From Bacteroidales bacterium (lineage in GTDB: Bacteria > Bacteroidota > Bacteroidia > Bacteroidales > Muribaculaceae), in contig DXXK01000055.1 in NCBI GenBank assembly GCA_019416425.1, forward strand, positions 1 to 29,228: a stretch of DNA of 29,228 nt, given 5' to 3'. Every line of letters starts with the position of its first letter. Position 1 is the first letter of the stretch. Under the pieces are notes generated by a model. The model saw nothing but the letters and a program-made list of their open reading frames with translations, ran no database searches and had not been told where the DNA came from. The position numbers and the translations under genes are program-made. This document shows, one piece after another, positions 29,088 to 29,228 of this stretch.

Positions 29088-29228
29088 AACCTACATTATT
29101 CATAGGGGTAGCTCGATGAACATGGCTATGGCTGGACACCGAGGCAATGCGTAGTAATTTCAATCGGGCATGATATCAATGTGATATTTTTGAGTTTCCG
29201 CGTGGCTGACATGGACTGGATCGCATCC
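29088..29228. other. Window end, no intact gene seen
   Basis: This 141-bp stretch precedes the mobilisation genes. All minus-strand frames are interrupted. It should hold the promoter of the relaxase operon, perhaps the origin of transfer, or the decayed N-terminus of the accessory gene. I see no strong inverted repeat in the part available. Confidence 0.3.

Larger units (their letters stand above)
1..29228. mobile_element. Internal part of a Bacteroidales integrative conjugative element
   Basis: The window carries a Bacteroides-type tra operon, a PcfJ/PcfK accessory operon, a cargo island and a relaxase operon, which together define a conjugative transposon of the CTnDOT-like tra class. No integrase, attachment site, excision gene or coupling ATPase is visible, so both ends lie outside. 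The tra part is GC-rich and the cargo from about 20900 to 27100 is clearly more AT-rich by eye, which suggests the cargo was acquired separately. Confidence 0.9.

Overview
The window is a large part of an integrative conjugative element (conjugative transposon) of a Bacteroidales bacterium. The evidence is a nearly complete Bacteroides-type tra operon (ParA-like TraA, DUF3408 pair, TraD to TraQ, muramidase), the PcfJ/PcfK/DUF1848/DUF3873 accessory operon, a MOBP relaxase, and promoters of the Bacteroidota form (TTTG, about 20 bp, TAnnTTTG). The GC-rich tra genes would fit a Muribaculaceae-like host, but the species cannot be read from the sequence. No integrase, rRNA, tRNA or CRISPR is visible.

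Layout. (1) 204-14411, plus strand: one tightly packed transfer operon. It encodes the partition-like ATPase, the mating-pair channel (TraE, F, G, I, J, K, L, M, N, O), a primase (TraP) preceded by an unusual two-domain relative of the primase N-terminus, lipoprotein TraQ and a secreted lysozyme. (2) 14537-18443, minus strand: an accessory operon of seven genes (DUF1848, DUF3873, one unknown, PcfJ-like, PcfK-like, two small unknowns), converging on the tra operon at a GC-rich hairpin. (3) 18444-19524: about 1.1 kb without a convincing gene. It holds two tandem copies of a structured element with compensatory base changes, a near-consensus promoter, a folded leader, a 20-bp-period direct repeat and a palindromic operator. 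(4) 19525-20874: a GNAT-type toxin-antitoxin pair and a Crp/Fnr-family regulator. (5) 20991-27098: an AT-rich cargo array of small membrane, secreted and cytosolic proteins, several resembling immunity proteins. Four genes or gene remnants start with the same seam (M-K-x-x-x-K-R-F-W, DNA core TAAACGATTTTGGA) and a fifth start is a diverged copy. (6) 27126-29087, minus strand: terminator, a coiled-coil/TM protein, the relaxase and a probable degraded MobA/MobC-type accessory gene. No coupling ATPase is present in the window.

How it fits together. The relaxase would nick the element, the tra operon would build the envelope channel, the lysozyme would open the peptidoglycan, and the primase (perhaps with its two-domain relative) would prime the transferred strand. 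The cargo array looks like a defence or immunity locus carried for the host's benefit, possibly controlled by the Crp/Fnr regulator through the palindrome ahead of the first cargo gene. The best candidates for something undescribed are the twin structured elements at 18783-19201 and the seam-bounded gene array.
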